From Trichothermofontia sichuanensis B231 (GTDB lineage: Bacteria > Cyanobacteriota > Cyanobacteriia > B231): DNA of 64,000 nucleotides. The stretch lies in assembly GCF_026240635.1 (NCBI RefSeq), contig NZ_CP110848.1, positions 498,501-562,500 on the forward strand. The letters run 5' to 3'. The notes below the pieces were generated by a model that was given only the letters and a program-made list of their open reading frames with translations, had not been told where the DNA came from and made no database searches. Of this stretch, positions 45,347 to 55,903 are shown one piece after another. The position numbers and the translations under genes were made by a program. Position 1 is the first letter of the stretch; the number at the start of each line of letters is the position of its first letter.

Positions 45347-45871
45347 TTAAAAGCGGTTGGTTTCCCGCGGAGGCGGCGTAATCCCGCCACTTCCCGGTTG
45401 ACTGAGGAAGAGGTTTCCCGCTGCCGTATTCTGGTACACACAGTCAATTTCGGGCGATCGCTCCAACTCACCCACAAAGCCAAAGGTATTCATCCGCTGG
45501 CGGCAATTCCGCGACTCCTCCGCCGTAATTAAATTGCGCTGCTCCAGAATGCTCCAGTTTGCACTCCGCAACACACAGGCCGGTTGTAACTTGGGTTGGG
45601 TGACATAGGCGTTGAAGGGATTCAGCGTGATAAACATCCGCACATCCATTGCCATGGCGCTGGCACCAAATTGGGCACACAGTTCCGGATTGGGGGCACT
45701 TTGATCAATGAATTCCCTGGAAGCGACATTTTCCGGGCTGAAGGTCGCGGTCGAGCTAAAGGCAATGCCAATCCCAACGCCCAACACGAAAACCCCCCCC
45801 AGGATGGCTAGGGAGGTGTAGTTAAAGGGCAGGGCATTGCCTGGAGTTGTTGATCTGCTACGCCGTTTCAT
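45347..45871 (-). CDS. DUF3172 membrane protein
   Basis: 174 residues. A basic N-terminus (MKRRSRS) and one membrane helix (about 20-42, LAILGGVFVLGVGIGIAF) precede a conserved soluble domain with NPELCAQFGASAMAMD and PACVLRSANW and paired Cys residues, typical of DUF3172, a family found in cyanobacteria and plastids. Function unknown. The ATG at 45871 is preferred to the longer frame to 45955. Convergent with the CHASE2 cyclase, 24 bp apart. Confidence 0.85.
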   Translation of the reverse strand: MKRRSRSTTPGNALPFNYTSLAILGGVFVLGVGIGIAFSSTATFSPENVASREFIDQSAPNPELCAQFGASAMAMDVRMFITLNPFNAYVTQPKLQPACVLRSANWSILEQRNLITAEESRNCRQRMNTFGFVGELERSPEIDCVYQNTAAGNLFLSQPGSGGITPPPRETNRF

Positions 45872-46076
45872 AGTTGTCTTGTTAGAATCCTTGCCAACAT
45901 CACACCGCGATCGACGGACTCCCTCCCCGCCCCGGCGACCGATCGCGGGATTCACCTACTCACCCGATCGGTCAACCCTTCTCTCTAGTATGCCGAATCC
46001 ATAACTGTTATGGTTGGCGATAGTTGGCGACGGTTAGGGGCGGGTGGCTGGCTAGGGCTAGCGGCCAGACCCAACC

Positions 46077-46859
<783 letters not shown>

Positions 46860-47043
46860 TTATCTTACGGTGATTTGGGATCAGGGACAGTCCGCCTCGC
46901 AGAGAAGATTGAGACAGCAGCAGCGTTGAGGGACAAAGTTTGGATTAGGGATGCCAGGTGCCCCCATTCTGGTTAGGATCAAACATAGGCGTAACAATAA
47001 CCGATGTATTGTAGACACCCAGTGTCAAGGTAGGTTTAACCGC

Positions 47044-47361
47044 ATGGCGATCAAAAAGGAATTTAGCAACTTTCAGGAAATCCTGGATACAGTGGAGGGG
47101 CCTCTCTTGGTGGATTTTTATGCTCCCTGGTGTGGGCCTTGTCAGCTAATGGCTCCCATTTTGGAAAAGGTGAGTAAGCAGATGCAACAAAGACTGAAGA
47201 TCGTCAAGATCAATACGGACACCTATCCCCAATTGGCCAGTCAATACCAGGTCCATGCACTGCCCACATTTGTCCTCTTCAAGCAAGGGCAAGTCGTCAA
47301 CCGGATCGAAGGAGCGCTACCAGCGGATCAACTGCTGCGGTGGCTGGAACCCCAAGTCTAG
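47044..47361 (+). CDS. Thioredoxin
   Basis: 105 residues from the ATG at 47044, with the WCGPC active site (residues 28-32), cis-Pro in ALPTFVLF and the usual fold. It reduces disulfides of target proteins in the cytosol. By sequence it is of the standard bacterial type, but I cannot say which of the several cyanobacterial thioredoxins it is. The frame is open to 46951, a stretch not like thioredoxin. Confidence 0.93.
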   Translation: MAIKKEFSNFQEILDTVEGPLLVDFYAPWCGPCQLMAPILEKVSKQMQQRLKIVKINTDTYPQLASQYQVHALPTFVLFKQGQVVNRIEGALPADQLLRWLEPQV

Positions 47362-47942
47362 GCCCACTGGCCAGAAGCATAGGCTATAGTTGGGTGATGG
47401 CATCGATGATTGAGACAATGGCGCGATCGGCAAATTCTGCCCCTGGCAAGTTGTGCTATAACTGATCATCTTCCATAACATCCCTTGTCTAATAGATTTC
47501 GTGATTATTCTATGACCTAAACTATGACCTAAACTCGTAAAACCCTTATACAATCAAGCCGTTCTTAGGAGCTAGTACGCTGTCAAACTTCGTTTAGGCA
47601 GGTTAAATTCAGCTCTGTGAAACCCAATCAATCAGCACATTAAACCTTGCTATCTCGATGCCAGCCAAAATATGTACTTTGTTAGCCGGACAAGTGTGCA
47701 TTACAACTGAATAAGGCCAGTTGAGTGGTGGGGCATCCTAGTTGGGCACCAGCTAGCCCTGATCCCCCAACCCTTTCTCCCAGCCCCCCTAGCCTCCGGT
47801 TTGCGGGGGGATGGGGCGAAATTGAGTTGAGTAGGGGCACGGGATTGAGCTAGCTTCCTAATGAGCGGCTGTGCTCTGGGCCTTTATACAAGCTTTTTCA
47901 GAGTATCCTCTTATTCAGAAAATAAACAACATAGGTTTTTTT
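47362..47942. other. Gene-free stretch between thioredoxin and the NYN gene
   Basis: About 580 bp with no credible gene. It contains a short tandem repeat (CTATGACCTAAA twice, about 47510-47533) and a stretch with repeat-like CCCCCAACCCTTTCTCCCAG (47766-47785). Confidence 0.5.
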
Positions 47943-48464
47943 ATGGCTAATTCGCTCAGCCGTCTGTCTATTTTCGTGGACGGTAATAATATGTTCTACG
48001 CTCAGCAGAAAAATGGTTGGTTTTTCGACCCAAAACGGGTTTTAACCTATTTCAAAAATGAAATAGCGGGGATAGAACTGGTCAATGCTTTCTGGTATAC
48101 AGGGATCAAAGATGCTCAGGATCAACGGGGGTTTCGCGATGCCCTGATTAGTCTGGGCTATACGGTGCGCACGAAAATTCTCAAGGAATACTACGATGAC
48201 ACTTCGGGTCGCCTGTCCCAAAAGGCGAATCTGGATATTGAAATTGTCATCGATATGTTCAATACGGTTGAACAGTACGATCGCGTAGTCCTCTTTAGCG
48301 GGGATGGTGATTTTGAACGGGCGATCGAACTCCTGCGATCGAAGAATACGCATATTACGGTGGTTTCTACCGAGGGGATGATTGCCAGGGAGTTGCGCAA
48401 TGCCACCGATCGCTATATTGATCTCAATGACATTCGCTCGGAGATAGAAAAGCTTGATTACTAG
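47943..48464 (+). CDS. NYN-domain protein, LabA/DUF88 family
   Basis: 173 residues from the ATG at 47943. The NYN (PIN-like) nuclease fold has its acidic residues in place: FVDGNN, LDIEIVIDM and SGDGDFE. LabA of Synechococcus (a circadian output factor) and related proteins have this layout and length. Ribonuclease activity is possible but unproven for the family. The frame is open to 47871, but the ATG here fits the family start. Confidence 0.88.
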   Translation: MANSLSRLSIFVDGNNMFYAQQKNGWFFDPKRVLTYFKNEIAGIELVNAFWYTGIKDAQDQRGFRDALISLGYTVRTKILKEYYDDTSGRLSQKANLDIEIVIDMFNTVEQYDRVVLFSGDGDFERAIELLRSKNTHITVVSTEGMIARELRNATDRYIDLNDIRSEIEKLDY

Positions 48465-48499
48465 GCTCTTCTGAGATTTTGGCGTAACAGTGCAAAATG

Positions 48500-48544
48500 C
48501 TGGGTTTATGGTGGGGGCGCTACGCGCCCCCACCATAAACCCAG
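48500..48544. repeat. Palindromic repeat family C, copy 2 (45 nt, perfect)
   Basis: Perfect inverted repeat with 21-nt arms and a 3-nt loop (TAC): CTGGGTTTATGGTGGGGGCGC and its complement. It lies in the 133-bp gap between the NYN gene and the P-loop gene; the downstream frame runs through it, which is why the start of that gene is placed further on. Confidence 0.92.
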
Positions 48545-48597
48545 CAGAACCGATTACTAGGTTTCGGAACTTCAGCCCTAGGGAATTGCTAGATACT

Positions 48598-50904
48598 ATG
48601 AACGTCCCGGAGAACGTCCCGGAAACTGGCCTCAGCCCCCGGCTGCGAGCCGGCGCGGGGGAAACCTCAGACGCCCGATCGCTGACCTCTCTCTGGATAA
48701 CTGGCCCCACGCGCAGTGGCAAGACAACGGGCTTATTAACGGAACTGCGCCGTTGGGTGGAACAGGACTGGCCAGAGGCCCTGCGTCAACCTCACTGGCC
48801 ATCTGCTAGTCCCCATCCTGCCGGAACTCGATCGGCATCGACACCGACAACCCTACCTATTCTGGGATCAGAAACTGCTAAGCGCCAATACCGCGCTGGT
48901 AAAGTCCTGGTACTGACTGCCAATCGGGACAATCGCCTGGATCTGAGCGATCGCCTGGATGCCGTGACGGGGGGGCAATATCCCATTCGCCTGACGACGC
49001 CCGTGGGGTTTTTCCAGGATGAGGTTTTCCTCTTCTGGCCTCTGCTGATCCAAACGCTCCACTTACGGGCGCAGTTTCCTATCCGTTTGCGTCCGGAAAA
49101 TGAACAGGAACTCGCTACCCGTCTCTGGCGATCGCGGCTATTGTCTACTCACCTAATTCCCGGTAGCCCGAACGAGGCCCGTCAGGTCCGCCATTTGCTG
49201 GATCTGTTGCAACTTGCGGCCCTCAGTGGCACGCCGATAGAGGCCATTCCTACCCGCCTGAGCCAGGGGCTGGCACCGGGGGGGGAAGATCACCTGGTGG
49301 TTTCCTGGTCTGAGGTCGGGGAACTGCTTCAGACATGGCGCACCTGGTGCTTGGCGCGGGGGGTGTTGACCTATGGTCTGATCTGTGAACTGTATGGGCG
49401 GTACCTGTTGCCCCTACCAGCTTATCGCGATCATTTGCGCCGTCGATATCGGGTGGTGCTGGCGGATGATGTGGATGAGTATCCAGCGATCGCTGCCCAG
49501 TTATTCCAGGTTTTGCATGAACAGGGGGCGGTGGGGGTGTTTACCTTTAATCCAGACGGAGCGGTGCGCCTGGGGCTGGGGGCTGATCCGGACGCGTTTG
49601 CGGCGGTGAGGTCTTGGTGTGAGGAAGTCCGCTTGACACAACCCGTCGTGCCCTGTTTGGGACAGGCTTGGGCAGCGCCGATCCTCCAGATGGTAACGGA
49701 CCCCAGCACAGCCGTGTCTTTACCGGAATCTGTGCAGGCATTGCAAACGGTGGCGCGATCGCAGCTACTGCGTCAAACGGCAGAAATCATTATCCAGGCG
49801 GTGCAGGCAGGTGACGTGGCCCCCCAGGAGATTGCCGTGATTGGGCCGGGGATGGACGCGATCGCCCGCTACACCCTAACGGAAATTCTGACGAAGCAGG
49901 GGATTGCGGTGGAATCGCTCAAGGAGCAGCGCCCCCTGGCGAGTTTACCAATGATTCGGACCTTGCTGACCCTATTGGCTCTGGTGTATCCAGGTCTGGG
50001 GCGACTGGTCGATCGCGATGGGGTGGCGGAGATGCTGGTAGTGCTGGGGCAAGGACGAGGGGTGGGCAATGGTGGCCACATTGATCCGGTGCGGGCCGGT
50101 TTAATTACCGACCATTGTTTTGAACCCCATCCCGAAACCCCTCGCTTACTCCCCGTGCAGGCATTTCCCCGTTGGGATCGCTTGGGGTATGCAGCCACGA
50201 CGGCGTATGAAGCCATCCGCGCGTGGGTGACGGAACAACAGGCTCAGCAGGCCCAACGGTTGCTGGCCAGCCCGATCGTGCTGCTCGATCGGGCGATCCA
50301 GACATTCCTCTGGCCGGGGCGAGAGCAATCCTATGCCCAACTGGCTGCCCTGCGGGAATTGATGGAAACGGCGCAACACTACTGGGAGGTGGCCGCCCGC
50401 CTCCAGGCCGATACAGCGCTTCTCACCCCGCTGCCCACTGCTCGCCTGCCACTGCCCGCTGCTGTGCAGGTGTTGGGTAACTTTATCCAGCTTCTGCGCA
50501 GTGGCGCAGTGACGTCCAATCCCTATCCCGTGCGGCAGGGGGGGCTGGCGCAGGGGGCGGTTACCCTGGCAAATGTGTTTCAATATCGTTCCAGTCGGCG
50601 ATCGCACCGCTGGCAATTCTGGTTAGATGCGGGGTCGCCGCGCTGGCTGACGGGTTCGGATGCCCTCTACGCCGCGCCTCTCTTTCTGAGTACTTGGTCA
50701 GGGGAAACTTGGACGACGGCGGATCAGTTAGCTCTGTATGAGCAGCGCCTCCAGCGGATCTTACGGGATTTACTGAGTCGGACGGGGGAACGCCTGTTCC
50801 TCTGTCACAGTGATTTAGCAACCAACGGTCAGGAACAGATGGGGCCATTACTAACGTTGGTCAATGCGGCGTTGCCAGTGACTGTGTTGCAGCCCATACC
50901 CTAG
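48598..50904 (+). CDS. P-loop protein related to UvrD/AddB-type helicases
   Basis: 768 residues from the ATG at 48598. A P-loop GPTRSGKTT lies at about residues 36-44 and a Walker B-like VVLADDVDEYP near residue 285. A segment DVAPQEIAVIGPGMDAIARY followed by LTEILTKQGIAVES resembles the later half of superfamily I helicases/AddB. Such proteins are common in cyanobacteria, often annotated as recombinase-family or helicase-like. Other helicase motifs are weak, so the function is not certain: DNA repair is the best guess. The frame is open upstream to 48490 through a repeat, which is not part of the protein family. Confidence 0.7.
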   Translation: MNVPENVPETGLSPRLRAGAGETSDARSLTSLWITGPTRSGKTTGLLTELRRWVEQDWPEALRQPHWPSASPHPAGTRSASTPTTLPILGSETAKRQYRAGKVLVLTANRDNRLDLSDRLDAVTGGQYPIRLTTPVGFFQDEVFLFWPLLIQTLHLRAQFPIRLRPENEQELATRLWRSRLLSTHLIPGSPNEARQVRHLLDLLQLAALSGTPIEAIPTRLSQGLAPGGEDHLVVSWSEVGELLQTWRTWCLARGVLTYGLICELYGRYLLPLPAYRDHLRRRYRVVLADDVDEYPAIAAQLFQVLHEQGAVGVFTFNPDGAVRLGLGADPDAFAAVRSWCEEVRLTQPVVPCLGQAWAAPILQMVTDPSTAVSLPESVQALQTVARSQLLRQTAEIIIQAVQAGDVAPQEIAVIGPGMDAIARYTLTEILTKQGIAVESLKEQRPLASLPMIRTLLTLLALVYPGLGRLVDRDGVAEMLVVLGQGRGVGNGGHIDPVRAGLITDHCFEPHPETPRLLPVQAFPRWDRLGYAATTAYEAIRAWVTEQQAQQAQRLLASPIVLLDRAIQTFLWPGREQSYAQLAALRELMETAQHYWEVAARLQADTALLTPLPTARLPLPAAVQVLGNFIQLLRSGAVTSNPYPVRQGGLAQGAVTLANVFQYRSSRRSHRWQFWLDAGSPRWLTGSDALYAAPLFLSTWSGETWTTADQLALYEQRLQRILRDLLSRTGERLFLCHSDLATNGQEQMGPLLTLVNAALPVTVLQPIP

Positions 50905-50964
50905 GTCGGTCAGTGTGATGTCCCTCATCTCCTCACCCCTACTCCCAAGCTGAGAGCAGGAGAA

Positions 50965-51066
50965 CTATAGTCATTGCCATTTAGGCTGAAACAACCCCCT
51001 CACCCCTAGCCCCTCTCCCAGAGCGGGAGTGAAAAACTGTATCGTTCTTATTTGGATTGACCATAG
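50965..51066 (+). repeat. Dispersed repeat family A, copy 8
   Basis: CTATAGTCATTGCCATTTAG, then C-rich core CCCCTCTCCCAGAGCGGGAG (without the full second arm), then TGTATCGTTCTTATTTGGAT and TGACCATAG. It abuts fragments of families D and E. Confidence 0.85.
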
Positions 51067-51105
51067 TTGCTGAGTTCCCCTCACTGCTCACTCCTCTATC
51101 TTCAC
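51067..51105 (-). repeat. Fragment of repeat family D
   Basis: On the minus strand GTGAAGATAGAGGAGTGAGC then AGTGAGGGGAACTCAGCAA, matching the middle block of family D copies 1 and 2 (GGATAGAGAAGTGAGCAGTG). It sits between repeat A8 and repeat E2: three repeat fragments in a row. Confidence 0.65.
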
Positions 51106-51140
51106 GCCTAAATCCCTTCTCCCACCAGGGGCGAAGGAAC
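51103..51140 (-). repeat. Dispersed repeat family E, copy 2, forming the end of the peroxiredoxin gene
   Basis: Minus strand: CCGTTCCTTCGCCCCTGGTG then GGAGAAGGGATTTAGGCG. It gives the last codons and the TAG stop of the peroxiredoxin gene. Confidence 0.75.
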
Positions 51141-51764
51141 GGCTGTGGTGCCAGCTTGCAGTGCCTCTAGGCGGGCGAGGACCTCCTGGCTATGGATAGC
51201 AGGCCGCACCGCCACAAACGCCGCCCGCAGAATACCCTGGGGATCGATAATAAAGGTATGGCGCAGGGAGCGATAGCCTAACCAGGACCCATAGGCTTTA
51301 CTGACGGTTCCCGTCTCATCCGCCAAGAGCGGAAACGTCAGCCCTTCCGCACTGCAAAATTCCGCGTGGGAAGTGACATTATCGGCACTGACCCCTAAAA
51401 TTTGAGCATTGCGTGCCCGATAGGCAGGCAGATCTCGCTGGAAGCGTTGGGCTTCCAGGGTACAGCCAGCGGTGAAGTCTTCCGGATAAAAGTAGAGGAC
51501 TACCCACTGCCCGCGATAATCGGCCAGAGAAATTTCGCCATCACCTGTATTGGTGGGCAGGGTAAATAAAGGTGCGGGTTGGTCCAGAGGGGGGAGGGGG
51601 CCACCGAGAGCAAGCGCTGGCGCGATCGCCCCAGTTAACGCCAGCCAGAGGGCCAAGCTCCAGCAGAGGCAAACGAGAACCCCCCGCACCCACGGTTGGG
51701 CCGTATCGCCGCTAGTGCAGCGTGCCGCATGGTTGCCAAAGAATCGCACCTTAACTGACCTCAC
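51108..51764 (-). CDS. Exported peroxiredoxin Q-type protein
   Basis: 218 residues. A long N-terminal signal (about 27-52, VRGVLVCLCWSLALWLALTG) is followed by a BCP/PrxQ domain (about 60-205). The peroxidatic Cys is in FTAGCTLEAQ (near residue 102); a second Cys five residues on, usual in PrxQ, is absent (the helix reads CTLEAQRF), so it may use another partner Cys (AEFCSAE). It should reduce peroxides in the lumen or periplasm. The last residues (VPSPLVGEGI) are encoded by repeat E2 and are not part of the fold. The start may be further in; the first 20 residues are basic. Confidence 0.87.
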   Translation of the reverse strand: MRSVKVRFFGNHAARCTSGDTAQPWVRGVLVCLCWSLALWLALTGAIAPALALGGPLPPLDQPAPLFTLPTNTGDGEISLADYRGQWVVLYFYPEDFTAGCTLEAQRFQRDLPAYRARNAQILGVSADNVTSHAEFCSAEGLTFPLLADETGTVSKAYGSWLGYRSLRHTFIIDPQGILRAAFVAVRPAIHSQEVLARLEALQAGTTAVPSPLVGEGI

Positions 51765-51800
51765 GCAAGAAAAACAACATCGGGTTGCAGGGAAGAGGCG

Positions 51801-52364
51801 TTAGCAGGGAACCGGTTCAAATAAGGCTGCTTCCAGCGCTTGGAGTGCCTGGGTCAAATCATCATTGACGATCTGAATATCAAATTCATCGGCGGCGGCC
51901 ACTTCCTCCTTGGCCCGGGCTAACCGTTTCGCGATCGCAGCTTCCGAATCTTGTCCCCGCTGCCGGATCCGTTGTTCTAGGGCTTCGAGGGAAGGGGGGA
52001 GAATGAAGATCTGGAGCGCATCCGGGAACGATCGCCGCACCTGGCGTGCCCCTTCCAGTTCAATTTCCAGAACCACCCAGTGGCCTTCCTGGATATGGCG
52101 TTCGACGGCTTTGCGCGGCGTTCCGTAATAGTTTCCTGCAAACTCGGCCCATTCCAGTAGCTCCCCTTGGGCCACCATGCGTTCAAACTCCTCGCGACTC
52201 ACGAAGTAGTAGTGTTGACCGTGGATTTCACCCGGACGGGGCGATCGGGTGGTAGCCGAAACCGACACAAACAGTTCAGGATGAAGTTGGCGCAGGGACG
52301 CAAGTAGAGTCCCTTTGCCCACCCCACTCGGTCCTGTGAATACGATTAATCTGCCTGCCCTCAT
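51801..52364 (-). CDS. gmk: Guanylate kinase
   Basis: 187 residues. P-loop [12 protein letters not shown]-binding TTRSPRPGE and [10 protein letters not shown], lid region [15 protein letters not shown]. It converts GMP to GDP. The gene order remA-like/gmk is widespread in bacteria. The two are on the same strand, 162 bp apart. Confidence 0.97.
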   Translation of the reverse strand: MRAGRLIVFTGPSGVGKGTLLASLRQLHPELFVSVSATTRSPRPGEIHGQHYYFVSREEFERMVAQGELLEWAEFAGNYYGTPRKAVERHIQEGHWVVLEIELEGARQVRRSFPDALQIFILPPSLEALEQRIRQRGQDSEAAIAKRLARAKEEVAAADEFDIQIVNDDLTQALQALEAALFEPVPC

Positions 52365-52525
52365 ACTCCCAAGCTATCCCGTATAGCGCGATACAACTAA
52401 TAGTTATTAAGTTTAATCATCTTTTCCTAGAAACTCAAAGGTATCTGGACGTAGTATCTGAAAGTTGGGCCAACTGTGGGCTTTGGTAGTTTACCTGCGA
52501 TCAGAACAGAGGGGGAATTCGTCCG

Positions 52526-52786
52526 CTACTTTTCACTCACCTCTCTGGGTAGGAGGAAGCGATTGGCAACTGTTTCTGGCTGCATGGCCGATAGAATGAC
52601 GTGGCCAGAGTCAGCAATGAGAACAGCGCGGGTTCGGCGTCCGTAGGTGGCATCGACCAATTGGCCGCGATCGCGGGCATCACTGATGATACGCTTAATG
52701 GGGGCCGACTCTGGGCTGACGATCGCCACTACCCGATCAGCCGCAACGATATTGCCAAAGCCGATGTTGATGAGTTGCATGGCCAT
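52526..52786 (-). CDS. RemA-like protein (DUF370)
   Basis: 86 residues. It opens [20 protein letters not shown], the hallmark of DUF370; the Bacillus member RemA is a DNA-binding regulator of biofilm matrix genes that forms rings. In cyanobacteria its targets are unknown. Next gene on the strand is gmk, as in many bacteria. The start could be the Met two codons further on (52780). Confidence 0.92.
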   Translation of the reverse strand: MAMQLINIGFGNIVAADRVVAIVSPESAPIKRIISDARDRGQLVDATYGRRTRAVLIADSGHVILSAMQPETVANRFLLPREVSEK

Positions 52787-52871
52787 ACGGCTGACTGAGC
52801 GGTTGGCTCAGGAATAAGGCTGATATGTCCCATAGTATCGATAATTCTCTTAGCCTACAAGAATTGGAACT

Positions 52872-54668
52872 TTGCAAGCCGTCGACTTTACTACCTTAAC
52901 TGCCACCTGTCAGGAGTTGCGTCGGGACTGGGTTCCCGCCCGCCTAGAGACGGTCTATCAGCGCGATCGCTACACGATTTTGCTGGCCCTGCGTACCCTC
53001 AATCGGCGGGGCTGGCTCAGTATATCCTGGCATCCCCAGGCGGCCCGCCTCTGCCTGAGTCAACCGCCGCCACGCACGCCGGATACGTTTACGTTTAGTG
53101 AACAACTGCGGCACCAGTTGGTGGGCTTAGCCCTAGTGGATCTGGTGACCATTGCCCCTTGGGAGCGGGTCATTGATCTGCAATTTGCCCGCCGTCCGGG
53201 AGAGGTGATCGTCTGGCATCTCTACAGCGAGATTATGAATAAATACAGCAATGTTTTATTAGTGAACGCTGAAAATACGATCGTCACTGCTGCTCACCAA
53301 GTCAGTAACCAGCAATCGCGCGTTCGCCCGATCCAAACCGGCCAACCCTACGAATGCCCGCCTCCCCTCCTGGCAACGATCCCCCGTTTGGATGAATCAT
53401 TAACCGCCTGGCAGGAGCGCCTGTGTTTAGTCCCGAAGTCCCTGAAACAAAATCTGCTGCAAACCTATCGAGGTCTCAGTTCCCCTTTAGCAATTGCCTT
53501 GATTCAAACGGCTGGTCTCAACCCCGATCGGGCCACCAATAGCCTAACGGCAACGGAGTGGCAGGCTCTTTTTACCCAATGGCAAACCTGGTTAAGCTGC
53601 TTACAAACCGGTGAATTCACCCCTGGTTTTACTGAGACGGGCTATACCGTCCTAGGTTGGCAAATGAGGGAGAGAGCTAACTCAGTTCAAGAATTGCTCG
53701 ATCGCTACTACACAGCCCACCTGAACGACCAGGAATTCCAGCAACTTCAACATCGGATTCAGCAAAAGTTAGACAATTTACAACACAAACTGGCCCTGAA
53801 AATTGCTGGACATCAAGCTCGTTTAGCTGAAGCCAATCGTGCTGAAGCCTATCGTCAGCAGGCTGATTTGCTCATGGCTTATCAACACCAGTGGCAACCG
53901 GGAATGCAGCGTATCACCCTTGCCGATTTTGCCACTGGCCAACCTGTTGAAATTAGCCTTGATCCGGAAAAGTCAGCGATCCAAAATGCCCAAAAGCTCT
54001 ATAAACAACACCAGAAACTCAAACGGGCACAATCGGCGATCGCACCCCTCCTAGTCGCCGATCAGGCAGAATGGGCCTATCTAGAGCAGGTCGCAACGAT
54101 CGTCGCGCAAATGACCCCTGCCAGCCCAGCCGATCTCCAGGCATTGCAGGAGGTGCGGGATGAATTAATTCAACAGGGCTATCTTGACGATCCCCTGGCC
54201 ATCAGTCGTCAAGCCCGTACCGTGACAAAAGCCGCTAGTAGAAGTGAAAGTCTCGCTCAACTCGACTGCCATCGCTACCAAACACCCCAGGGGTTTGAAA
54301 TCCTCATTGGTCGTAACAATCGCCAGAATGATTATCTCACCTTTCGCCTAGCGAATGAATACGATCTCTGGTTCCATACTCAGGAGATTCCAGGTAGCCA
54401 CGTTCTCCTGCGTTTACAACCCGGTGCGGTACCTGACGAGCAGGATTTACAGTTTACGGCTGATTTAACAGCCTATTACAGCCGTGCGCGGGAAAGCGAT
54501 CGCGTTCCCGTTATTTATACGGCCCCTTGCCATGTTTATAAACCGAAAGGGGCAAAACCGGGCATGGTTATTTATAAACAGGAGACGGTAATCTGGGGAC
54601 AACCCCAACGGGCTAAAGCACAAATCATACTAAAGAGCAAATCATTAGGAAGATATCCGCATCTTTAG
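52872..54668 (+). CDS. NFACT / RqcH-type ribosome quality-control protein
   Basis: 598 residues from a TTG codon (no ATG fits; the family opens MQPVDFTTL). An NFACT-N domain (about 5-130, with APWERVIDLQFARR and NKYSNVLLVN) is followed by a helix-hairpin-helix and coiled-coil region (about 200-430) and the C-terminal NFACT-R domain (about 460-590, LANEYDLWFHTQEIPGSHV). RqcH proteins bind split 60S/50S subunits with tRNA and add Ala tails to stalled chains. The Asp-Arg motif that is important in the N domain of RqcH appears as Glu-Arg here. The 3' end overlaps the convergent regulator by 24 bases. Confidence 0.9.
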   Translation: MQAVDFTTLTATCQELRRDWVPARLETVYQRDRYTILLALRTLNRRGWLSISWHPQAARLCLSQPPPRTPDTFTFSEQLRHQLVGLALVDLVTIAPWERVIDLQFARRPGEVIVWHLYSEIMNKYSNVLLVNAENTIVTAAHQVSNQQSRVRPIQTGQPYECPPPLLATIPRLDESLTAWQERLCLVPKSLKQNLLQTYRGLSSPLAIALIQTAGLNPDRATNSLTATEWQALFTQWQTWLSCLQTGEFTPGFTETGYTVLGWQMRERANSVQELLDRYYTAHLNDQEFQQLQHRIQQKLDNLQHKLALKIAGHQARLAEANRAEAYRQQADLLMAYQHQWQPGMQRITLADFATGQPVEISLDPEKSAIQNAQKLYKQHQKLKRAQSAIAPLLVADQAEWAYLEQVATIVAQMTPASPADLQALQEVRDELIQQGYLDDPLAISRQARTVTKAASRSESLAQLDCHRYQTPQGFEILIGRNNRQNDYLTFRLANEYDLWFHTQEIPGSHVLLRLQPGAVPDEQDLQFTADLTAYYSRARESDRVPVIYTAPCHVYKPKGAKPGMVIYKQETVIWGQPQRAKAQIILKSKSLGRYPHL

Positions 54669-55373
54669 GGTTTCTGGGGGAAGACAGATCAAGTTGTCGT
54701 TATCGACGCGAATGAGACCTCGTTGGCGTAATTTACCCATCAGTCGCGTCACGGTGACACGGGTAGACCCGATCGCGCTGCCAATTTGGGCGTGGGTGAG
54801 CGGCCACGGTAAGCAATAACCATATTCATGGGCTTCCCCGTATTCTTCAATTAACAGCGTCAGTAACCCCAAGAGGCGATCGGCGGTACGGCGTTGGCCT
54901 AGGGCACTCAGCCACAATAACTTGCGCTGATGCTGATAGCGGAATGCCTCCATGACTTCACGCCGGAAGTGGGGCCAATTATCCATTTCATGCCAGTACA
55001 TCCAGAAAATACTGGTTTGATCGACATGGGCATAACTTTGCAGGGTAAAGGGAGACTGCACCAAAATTTCAAAGGGTTCGCCCGCCCCCACAAACCCGAG
55101 AAAGGCATCTTCTAATTCTGATTGCTGAGCGAGGGACGGGGATTTACGGGTTTTGAGTTGAGTATTGCCAACCAGCCGTACTGTTCCTCGTTCGACAAGA
55201 TAGAGGAGACCCGGACGAGCGGGAACGCGTTCATCTTTAGCAAAGACTCGGCAGCGATAGTGACTTTGTGCCCAATCAATGAGCCGTTGCCAGGTTAAGA
55301 AAGGCCGGGTCACCATTGGGGCTAGGGCATCGGGGGAGAGGGAGGAATCTTTCATGGCTCCTAATAGGGTCAT
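54645..55373 (-). CDS. Crp/Fnr-family transcription regulator
   Basis: 242 residues. A cupin-like cNMP-type domain (about 25-140) precedes a winged helix-turn-helix (about 165-235) with LTHAQIGSAIGSTRVTVTRL as the DNA-recognition part. The phosphate-binding FGExx(L)xxxxR-type cassette of true cAMP receptors is not clear, so binding of cAMP is not assured. It does not look like NtcA by its end or recognition helix. The start could be at 55373 or the Met at 55355. It has a long upstream region (about 460 bp) that may be regulatory. Confidence 0.88.
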   Translation of the reverse strand: MTLLGAMKDSSLSPDALAPMVTRPFLTWQRLIDWAQSHYRCRVFAKDERVPARPGLLYLVERGTVRLVGNTQLKTRKSPSLAQQSELEDAFLGFVGAGEPFEILVQSPFTLQSYAHVDQTSIFWMYWHEMDNWPHFRREVMEAFRYQHQRKLLWLSALGQRRTADRLLGLLTLLIEEYGEAHEYGYCLPWPLTHAQIGSAIGSTRVTVTRLMGKLRQRGLIRVDNDNLICLPPETLKMRISS

Positions 55374-55903
55374 AATTGAGAGAAAGCAGGTGTTTTAACC
55401 GGGTTTATGAACTAGGTTCGTAAACGGGGTCTGTCAACTCAACACCGGGGTCTGGGTAGATACAGTGACGATGCAGCAATTACGGTACAGAAGCAAAACG
55501 ATCAAGCCGCTTGAGGCGCAGGCGATGCTAACACCCTAGCACCTGGCTATTCGATTTCACGACGACATCACCTCGCACCTCTCCTTTGGGTTGGGGACAG
55601 TTGCCCCCTGATCGGGTGAATTGGTAAATTTTCCTACCCTGTCTTAAGGATAGGGAAAGGACGTATCAATTGCCTCATCCCCAAGAGAGAGGTTCCTCCG
55701 GTAATGGGGCATCAGTGATGCGGAGACAGGGACCTGCGACGCGCGACCTCCCGCTAGAGCGTGTCGAAAGTTCCAGAGTTAGGTTAAGCTCTACCTACAA
55801 TTGCGTGAATTTGAATGCTACTAAGGGGGCTCTGCGGTGATTCTGACTACTGATAAGGACCGCACAGCCCCTACCCTTGCCTTGCCCCTAGCGGTCAATT
55901 GTG
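55374..55903. other. Upstream region between the Crp/Fnr gene and the next gene
   Basis: About 530 bp with no credible gene of its own. An inverted repeat CCTACCCTGTCTTAAGGATAGG lies around 55634-55655. A Shine-Dalgarno-like AAGGGGG (about 55823-55829) precedes GTG at 55837, which opens a 106-codon frame different from the following gene. Confidence 0.5.
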
